A stretch of 64,000 nt of DNA from Streptomyces sp. NBC_01298 (GTDB taxonomy: Bacteria > Actinomycetota > Actinomycetes > Streptomycetales > Streptomycetaceae). A model generated the notes under the pieces. It was not told where the DNA came from, made no database searches, and saw only the letters and a program-made list of their open reading frames with translations. The stretch covers positions 2,232,001-2,296,000 of the forward strand of contig NZ_CP108414.1 in the NCBI RefSeq assembly GCF_035978755.1, read 5' to 3'. Both the position numbers and the translations under genes were made by a program. This document shows, piece by piece, positions 24,488 through 33,244 of the stretch. Position 1 is the first letter of the stretch. Each line of letters opens with the position of its first letter.

Positions 24488-27094
24488 TCAGAGCCGCGGG
24501 TCCACCGGCTCCGACTCCAGCGCGAGGACGGCGAAGACCGCCTCGTGGATCCGCCACAGCGGCTCCCCGGCCGCCAGCCGGTCCACGGCCTCCAGGCCGA
24601 GCGCGTACTCGCGCAGGGCGAGCGAGCGCTTGTGCCCGAGGTGGCGTCCGCGCAGCCGCTCCAGATGGTCCGCACGCGTGTACTCGGGACCGTAGATGAT
24701 CCGCAGGTACTCCCGTCCGCGCACCTTCACGCCCGGCTGTACGAGCCGGCCCTTGCCGTCCTTGGCGTACGCCTGGAGCGGTTTGACGACCATGCCCTCG
24801 CCGCCGGCGGCCGTCAGCTCCAGCCACCAGTCGGTGCCCGCCCGTACCGAGGCCTCGTCGGCGGTGTCCACCAGGATCCGGCCGGTGCGGCGCAGCAGTC
24901 CGGTGCCGGAGGCCTCGTCGGCGGCGACCAGCCGGTCCAGCCAGAACAGCTGCTCGTCGTGGGGTACGGCCGCCAGCGAGCGGCCGGCCGCCGCCAGCAG
25001 CTGGAACGGGGCGAACCGTACGCCGTCCAGCCCGTCGGTGCTCCAGCAGTAACGCCGGTACTCCTCGGTGAACTTCGCCGCGTCGGCGGCCCGTCCGCGC
25101 TGGCGCCCCAGCAGCTCCCCGGTGTCGACACCCCGGGCCGAGGCCGCCTCCAGAGCGGCGATGGCCTCGGGGAACACGGCGCCGGAGGCCGCGCCCACGG
25201 CCGCGTACTGGTTGCGCAGCAGCCCGCCGGACTTCAGCGACCAGGGCAGCAGTTCGCCGTCGACGAGCAGCCAGTCCGTGTCGAGCTCCTCCCACAGCCC
25301 CGCGTCGGTGACCGCCGAGCGGAGCCGGGCGAGGACCTCCTCGGTGACCTCGGGGTCCTTGAAGAAGGGCCGTCCGGTGCGCGTGTACACGGACCCGGTG
25401 GGTCCTCCCCGACGGCCTTCGGCGTGGGAGGTGCCCCCGACCCCGAACCGCTCGCGGGCCACCTCGGCGTCCTTGCAGATCAGCACGGTGGCGCGGGAGC
25501 CCATGTGCTTCTCCTCGCAGACGACCTGGGCGATGCCGTCCTTGCGGTACTGCGCGAAGGCCTCGGCGGGGTGCTCCAGGTAGCCGTCGATCTGCGAAGT
25601 GGCCGTCGGCGCCATGGTCGGCGGGAGGTACGGCACCAGGCGCGGGTCCACGGCGAAGCGGCTCATCACCTCCAGGGCGGCGGCCGCGTTCTCCTCGCGG
25701 ACGTTGACGTTGCCCAGGTGCCGGGTCTCGACGATCCGGCGGCCCTGGACGTCGGCCAGGTCGAGCGGACGGCCGTCATGGCCACCCGGCACCTCGGTGA
25801 CGAGCGGTTTGACGGGCTCGTACCAGACCTTCTCGGCCGGTACGTCGACCAGTTCGCGCTCGGGCCAGCGCAGGGCGGTCATCCGGCCGCCGAAGACGGC
25901 TCCGGTGTCGAGGCAGATGGTGTTGTTGATCCAGGTGGTGTCCGGGACCGGCGTGTGGCCGTAGACCACGACGGCCTTGCCCCGGTAGTCCTCGGCCCAC
26001 GGGTAGCGCACGGGCAGCCCGAACTCGTCCGTCTCGCCCGTGGTTTCCCCGTACAGGGCGTGCGAGCGGACCCGGCCGGAGGTGCGGCCGTGGTACTTCT
26101 CGGGCAGCCCGGCGTGACAGACCACGAGCTTGCCGCCGTCCAGGACGTAGTGGCTGACCAGGCCCCGGATGAAGGCGCGGACCTCCTGGACGAACTCCTC
26201 CGGCTCCCCTTCGAGCTGCTCGATGGTCTCGGCGAGGCCGTGGGTCCGCTGGACCTTGGAGCCCTTGAGATAACGGCCGAGCTTGTTCTCGTGGTTCCCG
26301 GGCACGCACAGGGCGTTGCCGGAGCCGACCATGCCCATCACCCGGCGCAGGACGCCCGGACTGTCCGGGCCGCGGTCGACGAGGTCGCCGACGAACACGG
26401 CGGTACGGCCCTCGGGGTGCGCCCCGTCCCGGTAGCCGAGCTTGGCGAGCAGGGTCTCCAGCTCGGAGGCGCAGCCGTGGATGTCGCCGATGATGTCGAA
26501 GGGGCCGGTGAGGTGGGTGAGGTCGTTGAAACGCTTCTCCAGGACCACCTCGGCCGACTCCACCTCCTCGGGCGTGCGCAGCACGTGCACCTTGCGGAAG
26601 CCCTCGCGCTCCAGGCCGCGCAGGGAGCGCCGCAGGTCGCGGCGGTGGCGCTGGATGACGGCGCGCGGCAGCTTCGCCCGCTCGGGGCGGGCCGCGTTGC
26701 GCTCCGCGCAGACCTCTTCGGGCAGGTCGAGGACGATCGCGATGGGCAGCACGTCGTACTCGCGGGCGAGCTGGACCAGCTGCCGGCGGGACTCCGCCTG
26801 GACGCTGGTGGCGTCGACCACGGTGAGGCGGCCGGCGGCGAGCCGCTTGCCCGCGATGTAGTGCAGGACTTCGAAGGCGTCCTTGCTGGCGCCCTGGTCG
26901 TTCTCGTCGTCGGCGACCAAGCCCCGGCAGTAGTCGGAGGAGATCACCTCGGTGGGCTTGAAGTGCGTGCGGGCGAAGGTGGACTTGCCCGAACCGGTGG
27001 CGCCGATCAGGACGACGAGGGACAGGTCGGTGACGGGAAGTACGCGCTTGCGGTGGGTGGTGGCCCTGGTATCGGTATCGGTATCGGTGGTCAT
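24488..27094 (-). CDS. Polynucleotide kinase-phosphatase (bacterial Pnkp), RNA repair
   Basis: An 868-residue three-domain RNA end-healing and sealing enzyme. The N-terminal 5'-OH kinase has the P-loop GATGSGKST (about residue 31). The central metallophosphatase (about 190-400) has GDIHG, GDLVDRGPDS, GNHE and GHTPV. The C-terminal ligase-like adenylyltransferase has the nucleotidyl lysine in EEKHMGSRAT (about 510) and VDGELLPW. Bacterial Pnkp acts with Hen1 to repair RNAs cut by ribotoxins, the 3'-methylated end preventing re-cleavage. The ATG overlaps the hen1 stop by 4 bp, so the pair is translationally coupled. Confidence 0.93.
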   Translation of the reverse strand: MTTDTDTDTRATTHRKRVLPVTDLSLVVLIGATGSGKSTFARTHFKPTEVISSDYCRGLVADDENDQGASKDAFEVLHYIAGKRLAAGRLTVVDATSVQAESRRQLVQLAREYDVLPIAIVLDLPEEVCAERNAARPERAKLPRAVIQRHRRDLRRSLRGLEREGFRKVHVLRTPEEVESAEVVLEKRFNDLTHLTGPFDIIGDIHGCASELETLLAKLGYRDGAHPEGRTAVFVGDLVDRGPDSPGVLRRVMGMVGSGNALCVPGNHENKLGRYLKGSKVQRTHGLAETIEQLEGEPEEFVQEVRAFIRGLVSHYVLDGGKLVVCHAGLPEKYHGRTSGRVRSHALYGETTGETDEFGLPVRYPWAEDYRGKAVVVYGHTPVPDTTWINNTICLDTGAVFGGRMTALRWPERELVDVPAEKVWYEPVKPLVTEVPGGHDGRPLDLADVQGRRIVETRHLGNVNVREENAAAALEVMSRFAVDPRLVPYLPPTMAPTATSQIDGYLEHPAEAFAQYRKDGIAQVVCEEKHMGSRATVLICKDAEVARERFGVGGTSHAEGRRGGPTGSVYTRTGRPFFKDPEVTEEVLARLRSAVTDAGLWEELDTDWLLVDGELLPWSLKSGGLLRNQYAAVGAASGAVFPEAIAALEAASARGVDTGELLGRQRGRAADAAKFTEEYRRYCWSTDGLDGVRFAPFQLLAAAGRSLAAVPHDEQLFWLDRLVAADEASGTGLLRRTGRILVDTADEASVRAGTDWWLELTAAGGEGMVVKPLQAYAKDGKGRLVQPGVKVRGREYLRIIYGPEYTRADHLERLRGRHLGHKRSLALREYALGLEAVDRLAAGEPLWRIHEAVFAVLALESEPVDPRL

Positions 27095-28590
27095 GCTGCC
27101 TCGCCCTCCTTCGGGGTGTCGGTGTCGGTGCGGGTGCTGGTGGCGGTGGCGGTGTTCAGGGTGAAGACGGCCATCTGGGTCGGCGGGCCCACCTCGGGGT
27201 CGTCGTCCCCGACGGGCAGGTACGCGACGGTGTAGCCGTGCCGTGCGGCGACGTCCCCGGCCCAGGCCCGGAACTCCTCGCGGGTCCACTCGAAGCGGTG
27301 GTCGCCGTGCCGGACGTGCCCGGCGGGCAGCGTCTCCCAGCGGACGTTGTACTCGACGTTCGGAGTGGTCACGAGGACCGTGCGGGGGCGGGCCGAGCCG
27401 AAGACCGCGTACTCCAGGGCGGGCAGCCGCTCCGGATCCAAGTGCTCGATGACCTCGCTGAGCACGGCCGCGTCGTAGCCCACGAGCCGCTTGTCGGTGT
27501 ACGCGAGCGAACCCTGCGTCAGGCGGACGCGGGAGCTCTGCCGCTCCCCCAGCCGCTCCAGCCGCAGCCGCCTGGCGGCGATGTTCAGCGCCCGGACGGA
27601 CACGTCCACACCGACTATCTCGGTGTACGCCGGGTCCTTCAGCAGCGCCTGCACCAACTGGCCCTGGCCGCAGCCCAGATCGAGGACGCGGGCCGCACCG
27701 GCCGCCCCCAGCGCGGCGAGGATCGCCTCGCGGCGCAGCACGGCGAGCGGTACGGGCTTCTCCTCGGTGTCGCTGGACTCGTCCACGGCGTTGTCGAGCT
27801 CCTCGACCTCGCTGCCGTCCGCCTCGGCGAGGCGGACCAGCTCCAGGCGTTCCAGGGCGTCCTGGGTCAGCCGCTTGTGGCGGGCCAGGTAGCGGGAGGT
27901 GATCAGCCCGCTCTCCGGGTGCTCGGCGAGCCAGCCGTCCCCGGCGCGCAGCAGCTTGTCCACCTCGTCGGAGGCGATCCAGTAGTGCTTGGAGTCGTCG
28001 AGCACGGGCAGCAGGACGTACAGGCCGCGCAGGGCGTCGGAAAGGCGCAGCTCGCCCTCCAGGACGAGGCGTACGTACCGGGAGTCGCCCCACTCCGGGA
28101 AGGTCTCGTCGAGCACCACCGGGGTGGCCGTGACCGACTCCCAGCCGAGCGGGCCGAACAGCCGGCGCACGAGGTCCGCGCCGCCCCGGGCGGGCAGGAC
28201 CGGGATCTCGATGCGCAGCGGGCGCACCTCGTCGGGCAGCTCGGGGCGGGCCGCGCACTGCCCCTTGAGCGCGCTGCGGAACACGCCGCTCAGGGCGACG
28301 GCCAGCAGCGAGGAGGCGGCGTAGGGGCGGTCGTTGACGTACTGCGCGAGCGCGGCGTCCGGGGTGCCGCCCTGGCCCTTGCCCTGACCGCGCCGCACGA
28401 GCGCGACGGGATCCACCTCCAGGAGCAGGCCCGCGGTGCACCGCTCGTCCGTGGCTTCGGGGTAGAAGACGTGGGCGGTGCCGTGGGAGGTGGAGAACGC
28501 CTGCGTTCTGCCGGGATGCTTGTGCAGCAGGAAGCCCAGGTCGGTGGCGGGTCGCTCAGGAGAACCGGTGGTGGAGATCGTCAGGAACAC
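27091..28590 (-). CDS. 3' terminal RNA ribose 2'-O-methyltransferase Hen1
   Basis: 499 residues. The N-terminal half is the Pnkp-interacting and ligase-activating domain (LTISTTG, DLGFLLHKHPGR). The C-terminal SAM-dependent methyltransferase (about 290-480) has VLDLGCGQGQLVQALL and metal-binding EVIEHLDPERL with HRFEWTREEF. It methylates the 2'-OH of the 3' end at the RNA break before Pnkp seals it. The GTG start at 28590 has no strong RBS. A low-complexity Thr/Ser/Asp tail ends the protein, and the start of Pnkp is equally Thr/Asp-rich. In the 108-bp gap upstream, GGTGGGCGC and GCGCCCACC form a hairpin that probably terminates the preceding gene. Confidence 0.92.
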   Translation of the reverse strand: MFLTISTTGSPERPATDLGFLLHKHPGRTQAFSTSHGTAHVFYPEATDERCTAGLLLEVDPVALVRRGQGKGQGGTPDAALAQYVNDRPYAASSLLAVALSGVFRSALKGQCAARPELPDEVRPLRIEIPVLPARGGADLVRRLFGPLGWESVTATPVVLDETFPEWGDSRYVRLVLEGELRLSDALRGLYVLLPVLDDSKHYWIASDEVDKLLRAGDGWLAEHPESGLITSRYLARHKRLTQDALERLELVRLAEADGSEVEELDNAVDESSDTEEKPVPLAVLRREAILAALGAAGAARVLDLGCGQGQLVQALLKDPAYTEIVGVDVSVRALNIAARRLRLERLGERQSSRVRLTQGSLAYTDKRLVGYDAAVLSEVIEHLDPERLPALEYAVFGSARPRTVLVTTPNVEYNVRWETLPAGHVRHGDHRFEWTREEFRAWAGDVAARHGYTVAYLPVGDDDPEVGPPTQMAVFTLNTATATSTRTDTDTPKEGEAA

Positions 28591-28698
28591 ACGAGCGATT
28601 GTTGCTGGTCACCGGTGGTGGGCGCGCCCCATTTTTACGGCGGCGCCCACCGCCGGAACCCGAGCGGCACCGTCGTTGCCAGCCGGTGTTGGTCGGTG

Positions 28699-29829
28699 TC
28701 AGTCGGTGTCCGTGGCCGCCAGGACGGCGAGGCGGAGGCCGTCCGGGGAGAGGGCCGCGATGGCGTAGTCATCGCCGTCGTGGTGGAAGAACGCGGAGTC
28801 GGCCCGGAAGTGGAACCAGCTGTACTGCTCGGCGAGGCGTTCCACCTCGTCCGCGCTCGCGTCGAACGGGAGGCCGCACAGGCCCATCAGCGAGCGCCAC
28901 GCCTGATGCCGGCCCCAGGCCCCGTACCTGCCGGGGTTGTAGTAGCCCCCCATGGAAGCGGTGGCGAAGAGCAGGGACCAGATGTCGCCCACCGGGCGGG
29001 CCGCTATCTCGAAACGGCCGGTGGGGCCGAGGTCCGAGACGCACTCCATGGGCAGGGTGGGGAGCAGGGCGGGCACCTGGGCGGGGGTGAGGGGCCGGTC
29101 GGTCCGGAAGACCCAGGCCTCGGCGTGGCCCCAGTTGTCCTCGGCGGCGGTGACGATGAGGTCGCGCTCGTCCACCGTCACGGAGTTGCACAGCGGTGAC
29201 GGCCCGGTCGGCCGGGGGGTCGGCGGATCCAGCCGGCCGCGCCCGGGCAGGCCGCTCTTCACACCGCCGGACGAGCCGTTCACGGAATGGTGCGTGAACG
29301 CGGGTTCGGTCTCCAGAGCGCGGCGGCGGTCGGGGAGCCAGGCCAGGGGGTAGTACGCCTCCGAGCCGGGGCGCAGGGCCGGAAACTCGTCCGGGTCCAC
29401 CCCGCGCAGCAGCAACTCGTGGAACAGGAACCCCTGCAGCGCGCGGAGCCAGCGGGCCTCGGCGGTGCCGGCGAAGACCGTCCGGGCGAGCACCTCGGCC
29501 GACTGGTGCTGGGCGAGCATCGTCGCCATGAGCGGCAGTTCGGCCGACATGGATCCGGCGGCGGCTTCCTGTTCGCCGAGCAGCCGGAGCAGCAGCTCGA
29601 CGCTGTCGCGGCCCGGGGTCGTGGCGAGGAGCCGCCGGAGGTAGGAGAGGTTGGTTTCGTGGATCCGGGCGGCCTTGGAGGCGGCCGCGTAGCGGGTGCT
29701 GAGGTCCGACCCCAGTCGCCGCAGATGGGCGATGTCACCGGCCAGGGCGTGCTGGAGGGCCTCGTCCCGCGAGATGTACTCGGGCTCGCCGTTGATGATC
29801 GTCAGGCCGTTCGCCGCGTCGTCTTTCAC
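28699..29829 (-). CDS. Hypothetical protein (Streptomyces family, possibly DUF6183)
   Basis: A 376-residue, probably cytosolic protein with no signal peptide or membrane helix. The N-terminal half is helical (IAHLRRLGSDLSTRYAAASKAARIHETNL split among helices). The C-terminal half has conserved-looking blocks such as MECVSDLG, MGGYYNPGRYGAWGR and FFHHDGDDYAIAALSPDG. A low-complexity linker near residue 190-215 separates them. It resembles uncharacterised actinomycete proteins; the DUF name is from memory and unverified. No link to RNA repair is visible beyond adjacency. Confidence 0.65.
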   Translation of the reverse strand: MKDDAANGLTIINGEPEYISRDEALQHALAGDIAHLRRLGSDLSTRYAAASKAARIHETNLSYLRRLLATTPGRDSVELLLRLLGEQEAAAGSMSAELPLMATMLAQHQSAEVLARTVFAGTAEARWLRALQGFLFHELLLRGVDPDEFPALRPGSEAYYPLAWLPDRRRALETEPAFTHHSVNGSSGGVKSGLPGRGRLDPPTPRPTGPSPLCNSVTVDERDLIVTAAEDNWGHAEAWVFRTDRPLTPAQVPALLPTLPMECVSDLGPTGRFEIAARPVGDIWSLLFATASMGGYYNPGRYGAWGRHQAWRSLMGLCGLPFDASADEVERLAEQYSWFHFRADSAFFHHDGDDYAIAALSPDGLRLAVLAATDTD

Positions 29830-29879
29830 GGTGCGCCAGCCTAGCCACGCGGCGGATCGGCACGTCTGGCGGATCCGGT

Positions 29880-29965
29880 CGGTCGGGGCGGGCCGGCCGC
29901 GCCGGGGCGGGCCGGGTCGGGCCGGGTCGGGTCGGGGCGGGGCGGGTCGGGCCGGGGCGGGTATG
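29880..29965. repeat. G-rich tandem microrepeat
   Basis: About 85 bp of degenerate GGGCCGGGTC / GGTCGGGGCG units on the plus strand, with almost no A. It lies directly before the SDR gene remnant and may mark the junction of a deletion or slippage event. Confidence 0.6.
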
Positions 29966-29987
29966 GCGCAGCCGAGCGGGCGGCTGG

Positions 29988-30353
29988 GGGATCACGGGCA
30001 ACCTCGCACACCCCGGCGTCGCCCCGACCAGACTGCTCGCCGTGCGCCCCGAGCTCGGTCGCGCCAAGGACGCTGTGGGCATCAAGTTGATCCGCGCCCT
30101 GTCCGCCCGCGGCATCCCGCTCGGGACCGTCGAGACCGCGCAGCTCCCGGGCCTGTTCGCGGCGGCGGCGGACGCGGCGCGGGGATCCCGCTTCTACGGA
30201 CCGAGCAGCCCGGGACACCTCGGCAGCCCCCCTGCCGAGCAGGAGCTCTGCTCGCGCCTTCGCGGCACCGAGGACGCGCGGCGCATGTGGAACGCCTCCG
30301 AGGAACTGACGAAGGTCTCGTTTCCCGCCGCCCGAAGGGGTGTTGAAGGGTGA
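29988..30353 (+). pseudogene. 3' remnant of a short-chain dehydrogenase/reductase gene
   Basis: In frame from about 29988 the translation reads GITGNLAHPGVAPTRLLA, then RPELGRAKDAVGIKLIRALS, GTVETAQLPGLFAAA, SRFYGPSSPGHL and MWNASEELTKVSFPA. This is the conserved C-terminal third of SDR oxidoreductases of the retinol/protochlorophyllide-reductase-like type. The Rossmann half, with TGxxxGIG and YxxxK, is absent. Upstream the frame dissolves into the G-rich repeat. An internal GTG at 30042 could start a 103-aa ORF, but it would lack the active site. I therefore call a truncated pseudogene. Confidence 0.7.
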
Positions 30354-30454
30354 TGACGTCTCCATCATGACAGGTCAGAGGCCGTTTTCGTAGGACGGAC
30401 GGCACAGTCGATCTTCCTTGTCCAGAGCCCTGCGCGGCTCACAGAATCTCCCTC

Positions 30455-30871
30455 ATGAATCCCACGGAGAACATCAATCACGACGCCGTGCTGCGCGCCC
30501 GGGTGGCTCTCCTCGGATCGGGCACGCTGCCCGTCCGGGAGCGGGTGGCCGCCTACCGCGTCCTCGTCCGGGTGAGTCCGTTGGCCTATCTGCCGCTGCT
30601 GGCCGTCGCGTTGTACGCGTACAGCCGTCAGGAGTTTGCCCATCGGCCCGGCATCGCGCTCGCCCTGCGCGCCGAGTCCGTCGACGCCGCGCGCCACATG
30701 TGCGTGCTGGAACCCGGGGAGACCCAACTGCTGCTCAGCTCGCTGGTGCACTACCGCGAACAGCTGCTCCTGACGGAGCGGCCGGAGGAACTGGCCGCGG
30801 TGGAAGCCGAGATGAGCGCGCTCGTGGCCTCGGGCGGTGGATCGCCGGGCGTGCGCTGGGACCTCAGCTGA
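30455..30871 (+). CDS. Hypothetical protein, helical
   Basis: 138 residues, mostly amphipathic helix (RARVALLGSGTLPVRERVAAYRVL in pieces, SPLAYLPLLAVALYAYS), with no signal peptide or Cys-rich motif. The opening (HDAVLRARVALLGSG) is a pattern recurrent in small Streptomyces proteins of unknown function. The 3' end overlaps the convergent homocysteine methyltransferase gene by 8 bp. Confidence 0.6.
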   Translation: MNPTENINHDAVLRARVALLGSGTLPVRERVAAYRVLVRVSPLAYLPLLAVALYAYSRQEFAHRPGIALALRAESVDAARHMCVLEPGETQLLLSSLVHYREQLLLTERPEELAAVEAEMSALVASGGGSPGVRWDLS

Positions 30872-31775
30872 GTGTGGCGGCCAGCTCGGCGATCCGGTCG
30901 GGGCCGATGCGGCAGCAGCCTCCGACGAGGCGGGCGCCGGCCCGGTGCCAGGCGGCCGTGGGCCAGCGGGCGGAGGTGGCCGGGGCCCGCCAAGTGGCGG
31001 TGTCGGGCTCCCAGACCGAGCCGTCGTTGGGGTAGGCCAGCAGCGGTTTGGCGGTGACGCTGGCGGCCGCCTCGAGGGCGGGCAGCACCTCCGCCGGGTC
31101 GCAGCAGTTCACGCCGACGGCGATGACCTGCGGTGACCCGGCGGCGAGGGCGAAGGCCTCGGGCAGGGGCTGCCCGGCCCGGGTGCGGCCGCCCTCCACC
31201 GTGTAGCTCAGCCAGGCGCGGGCGCCGGTCTCCGCGAGCACGGTGAGCAGGGCTTCGGCCTCGGTGGCGTCCGGGACCGTCTCCAGGGCCAGGACGTCGG
31301 GGCCCCCGGCCAGCAGCGCCTCGATCCGGGGCCGGTGGAAGTCGGCCAGCTCCCGCACGCCCAGGCCGTACCGGCCCCGGTACTCGGAGCCGTCCGCCAG
31401 CACCGCCCCGTACGGACCCACGGACGCGGCGACCCACACCGCGTGCTCCGCCGCCCGGGCCGCCTCGTCGGCCAGCCGCACGCTGCGCCGCAGTAGGGCC
31501 GTCGTGCGCTCCGGGCCGTATCCGCGCCCGGCGAAGGCGGCGTACCCCACCTGGTAGCTCGCGGTGATCAACACCTCGGCGCCGGCCCGCGCGTAGGCGG
31601 TGTGGGCGGCCGTCACCTGTTCCGGGCGCTCGGCGAGGACCCGGCCGGTCCAGAGGCCGCCGGACAGGTCGCAGCCCTGGTCGGCGAGCTGGTTGCTCAG
31701 TCCGCCGTCCAGGAGGACGGTGCGCCCGCCGGGGCCGGCCAGGGCCTCGGCGAGCGGTCGCGGTGCGCGGGGCAC
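30864..31775 (-). CDS. mmuM: Homocysteine S-methyltransferase
   Basis: A 303-residue zinc-dependent methyltransferase that makes methionine from homocysteine using S-methylmethionine or SAM. The Zn ligands are seen in GVNCC (about residue 220) and GGCCR (about 287), with the family opening LLDGGLSNQLADQG and the block EVLITASYQVGY. The start is GTG 31775, 13 bp after the stop of the upstream LLM oxidoreductase gene, so the two probably form an operon. Confidence 0.92.
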   Translation of the reverse strand: MPRAPRPLAEALAGPGGRTVLLDGGLSNQLADQGCDLSGGLWTGRVLAERPEQVTAAHTAYARAGAEVLITASYQVGYAAFAGRGYGPERTTALLRRSVRLADEAARAAEHAVWVAASVGPYGAVLADGSEYRGRYGLGVRELADFHRPRIEALLAGGPDVLALETVPDATEAEALLTVLAETGARAWLSYTVEGGRTRAGQPLPEAFALAAGSPQVIAVGVNCCDPAEVLPALEAAASVTAKPLLAYPNDGSVWEPDTATWRAPATSARWPTAAWHRAGARLVGGCCRIGPDRIAELAATLS

Positions 31776-31788
31776 GGTCGTCTCCCCG

Positions 31789-32712
31789 TCAGCCGAGCTG
31801 GGTCTGGACCCGGGAGGAGATCAGCTCCAGGTGCTCCAGATCGCCGAGGTCGAGCAGCTGGAGGTAGAGGCGGGAGGAACCCACGGCCTCGTAGGCCGCG
31901 ATCCGCTCCACCACCTCGTCCGGGGAGCCGGCGAGGCCGTTGGCCTTGAGCTCCGCCACGTCCCGGCCGATGGCGGCGGCCCGCCGGGCCACCTCGGCGT
32001 CGTCCTTGCCCACGCACACGACGAGGGCGTTGGAGTAGACGAGGTCGCCGGGCGCACGGCCGGCCTCCGTGGCTGCCGCGCGGACCCGGCCGAACTGCCG
32101 CTCGCTGTCGGCGATCGAGGCGAAGGGCATGTTGAACTCGTCCGCGTACCGGGCGGCGAGCCGCGGGGTGCGCTTCGCCCCGTGGCCGCCGATCAGGACC
32201 GGGATCTTCTCCTGGACCGGCTTGGGCAGCGCCGGGGAGTTCTCCACCTGGTAGTGGACGCCCGCGTAGTCGAAGGTGGCGCCGGGCTTGGTGGCCCACA
32301 GGCCGGTGACGATCGCCAGCTGCTCCTCCAGCCGGGCGAGGCGCTCGGCCGGGAAGGGAATGCCGTACGCCTTGTGCTCCTCCTCGAACCAGCCTGCCCC
32401 CAGGCCCAGTTCGATCCGGCCGCCCGACATCTGGTCGACCTGCGCGACCTGGATGGCGAGCACGCCGGGGAGCCGGAAGGTGCCGGCCGTCATCAGCGTG
32501 CCCAGCCGGATCCGCTTCGTCTCACGGGCCAGACCGGCCAGGGTGATCCAGGCGTCGGTGGGACCGGGCAGACCGTCGGCCCCGCCCATGCGCAGGTAGT
32601 GGTCCGAACGGAAGAAGGCGTCGAAGCCCAGGTCCTCGGTGGCCTTGGCGACGCGCAGGAGGGTGTCGTAGCTCGCGCCCTGCTGGGGCTCGGTGAAGAT
32701 ACGGAGATCCAT
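31789..32712 (-). CDS. LLM class F420-dependent oxidoreductase
   Basis: A 307-residue luciferase-like TIM-barrel protein. Typical motifs are DLGFDAFFRSDHYL, RLGTLMTAGTFRLPGVLAIQVAQVDQ in blocks, SGGRIELGLGAGWFEEEHKAYGIPFP and VPVLIGGHG-like IPVLIGGHGAKRTPRLAARYADEFN. These fit F420-dependent members of the family common in actinomycetes. The substrate is unknown. It heads a two-gene operon with mmuM. Confidence 0.88.
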   Translation of the reverse strand: MDLRIFTEPQQGASYDTLLRVAKATEDLGFDAFFRSDHYLRMGGADGLPGPTDAWITLAGLARETKRIRLGTLMTAGTFRLPGVLAIQVAQVDQMSGGRIELGLGAGWFEEEHKAYGIPFPAERLARLEEQLAIVTGLWATKPGATFDYAGVHYQVENSPALPKPVQEKIPVLIGGHGAKRTPRLAARYADEFNMPFASIADSERQFGRVRAAATEAGRAPGDLVYSNALVVCVGKDDAEVARRAAAIGRDVAELKANGLAGSPDEVVERIAAYEAVGSSRLYLQLLDLGDLEHLELISSRVQTQLG

Positions 32713-32914
32713 GCCTCCATCCTGCCCTTTCGGCCCCGGCCGGGTGAATCTGAGTCAACCGGGCACTCCCCGCCGCCCGCGCCAGTGACCAGCCCGGATG
32801 GGGATCGTTGGCTCGGACGGAGCCGGACCGCCCGGCCCGCGCGCCGGCGGAGTTCGCCGGTGCGTCCACCGCCCCCTTCCGCCTCCCGGAAGGGCCAGGG
32901 CCGAGGAGGCCGCC

Positions 32915-33202
32915 ATGTCCCAGGAGTCCGCGCCGGAGACCCCCCGGCAATCGGGTCAGGACTGTCAGACCGGGCAGGCAGCGCACGACCACGCACGCCA
33001 GGAACCCGCCGTACCCGCCCAGGGCGGTGCACCGAAGGGCCTGCTGCAGCAGATGGAAGAGCTGATGGCGGCGCTGAACGCCGACCTCTCGCAGCTCGAC
33101 GCCGACCTCCAGTCCTCCACCCCCCGCACCCCCGCCGCTCCACTGCTCCAGGGCAGCCGCACCCCGGAGAGCGAACCCCGCCCGTCCTACCGGCCCGCCT
33201 GA
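32915..33202 (+). CDS. Small hypothetical protein with amphipathic helix
   Basis: 95 residues. AGGAGG lies 5 nt before ATG 32915, a strong RBS that decides the start. The N-terminus is Gln/Glu/Ala-rich and probably disordered. It is followed by an amphipathic heptad-like helix (GLLQQMEELMAALNADLSQL) and a Pro/Ser-rich tail. The product is unknown. The 202 bp upstream (32713-32914) contain no other gene. A GC hairpin terminator follows 6 bp after the stop. Confidence 0.55.
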   Translation: MSQESAPETPRQSGQDCQTGQAAHDHARQEPAVPAQGGAPKGLLQQMEELMAALNADLSQLDADLQSSTPRTPAAPLLQGSRTPESEPRPSYRPA

Positions 33203-33208
33203 CCACCC

Positions 33209-33235
33209 GGGTCCCGCCGCCACACGGCGGGACCC
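33209..33235. terminator. Bidirectional hairpin terminator
   Basis: A perfect 11-bp stem (GGGTCCCGCCG at 33209-33219 with 33225-33235) around the 5-nt loop CCACA. It sits in the 42-bp gap between two convergent genes. Confidence 0.75.
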
Positions 33236-33244
33236 CACCCCGGC

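Noticed and set aside
29880..29965. CRISPR-like or satellite repeat
   Set aside because: The units are short, degenerate and unspaced; no repeat-spacer order is present here or elsewhere in the window.
30042..30353. A 103-aa stand-alone gene starting at GTG
   Set aside because: SDR homology extends upstream of that GTG in the same frame, so this is the tail of a truncated gene, not a complete small protein.
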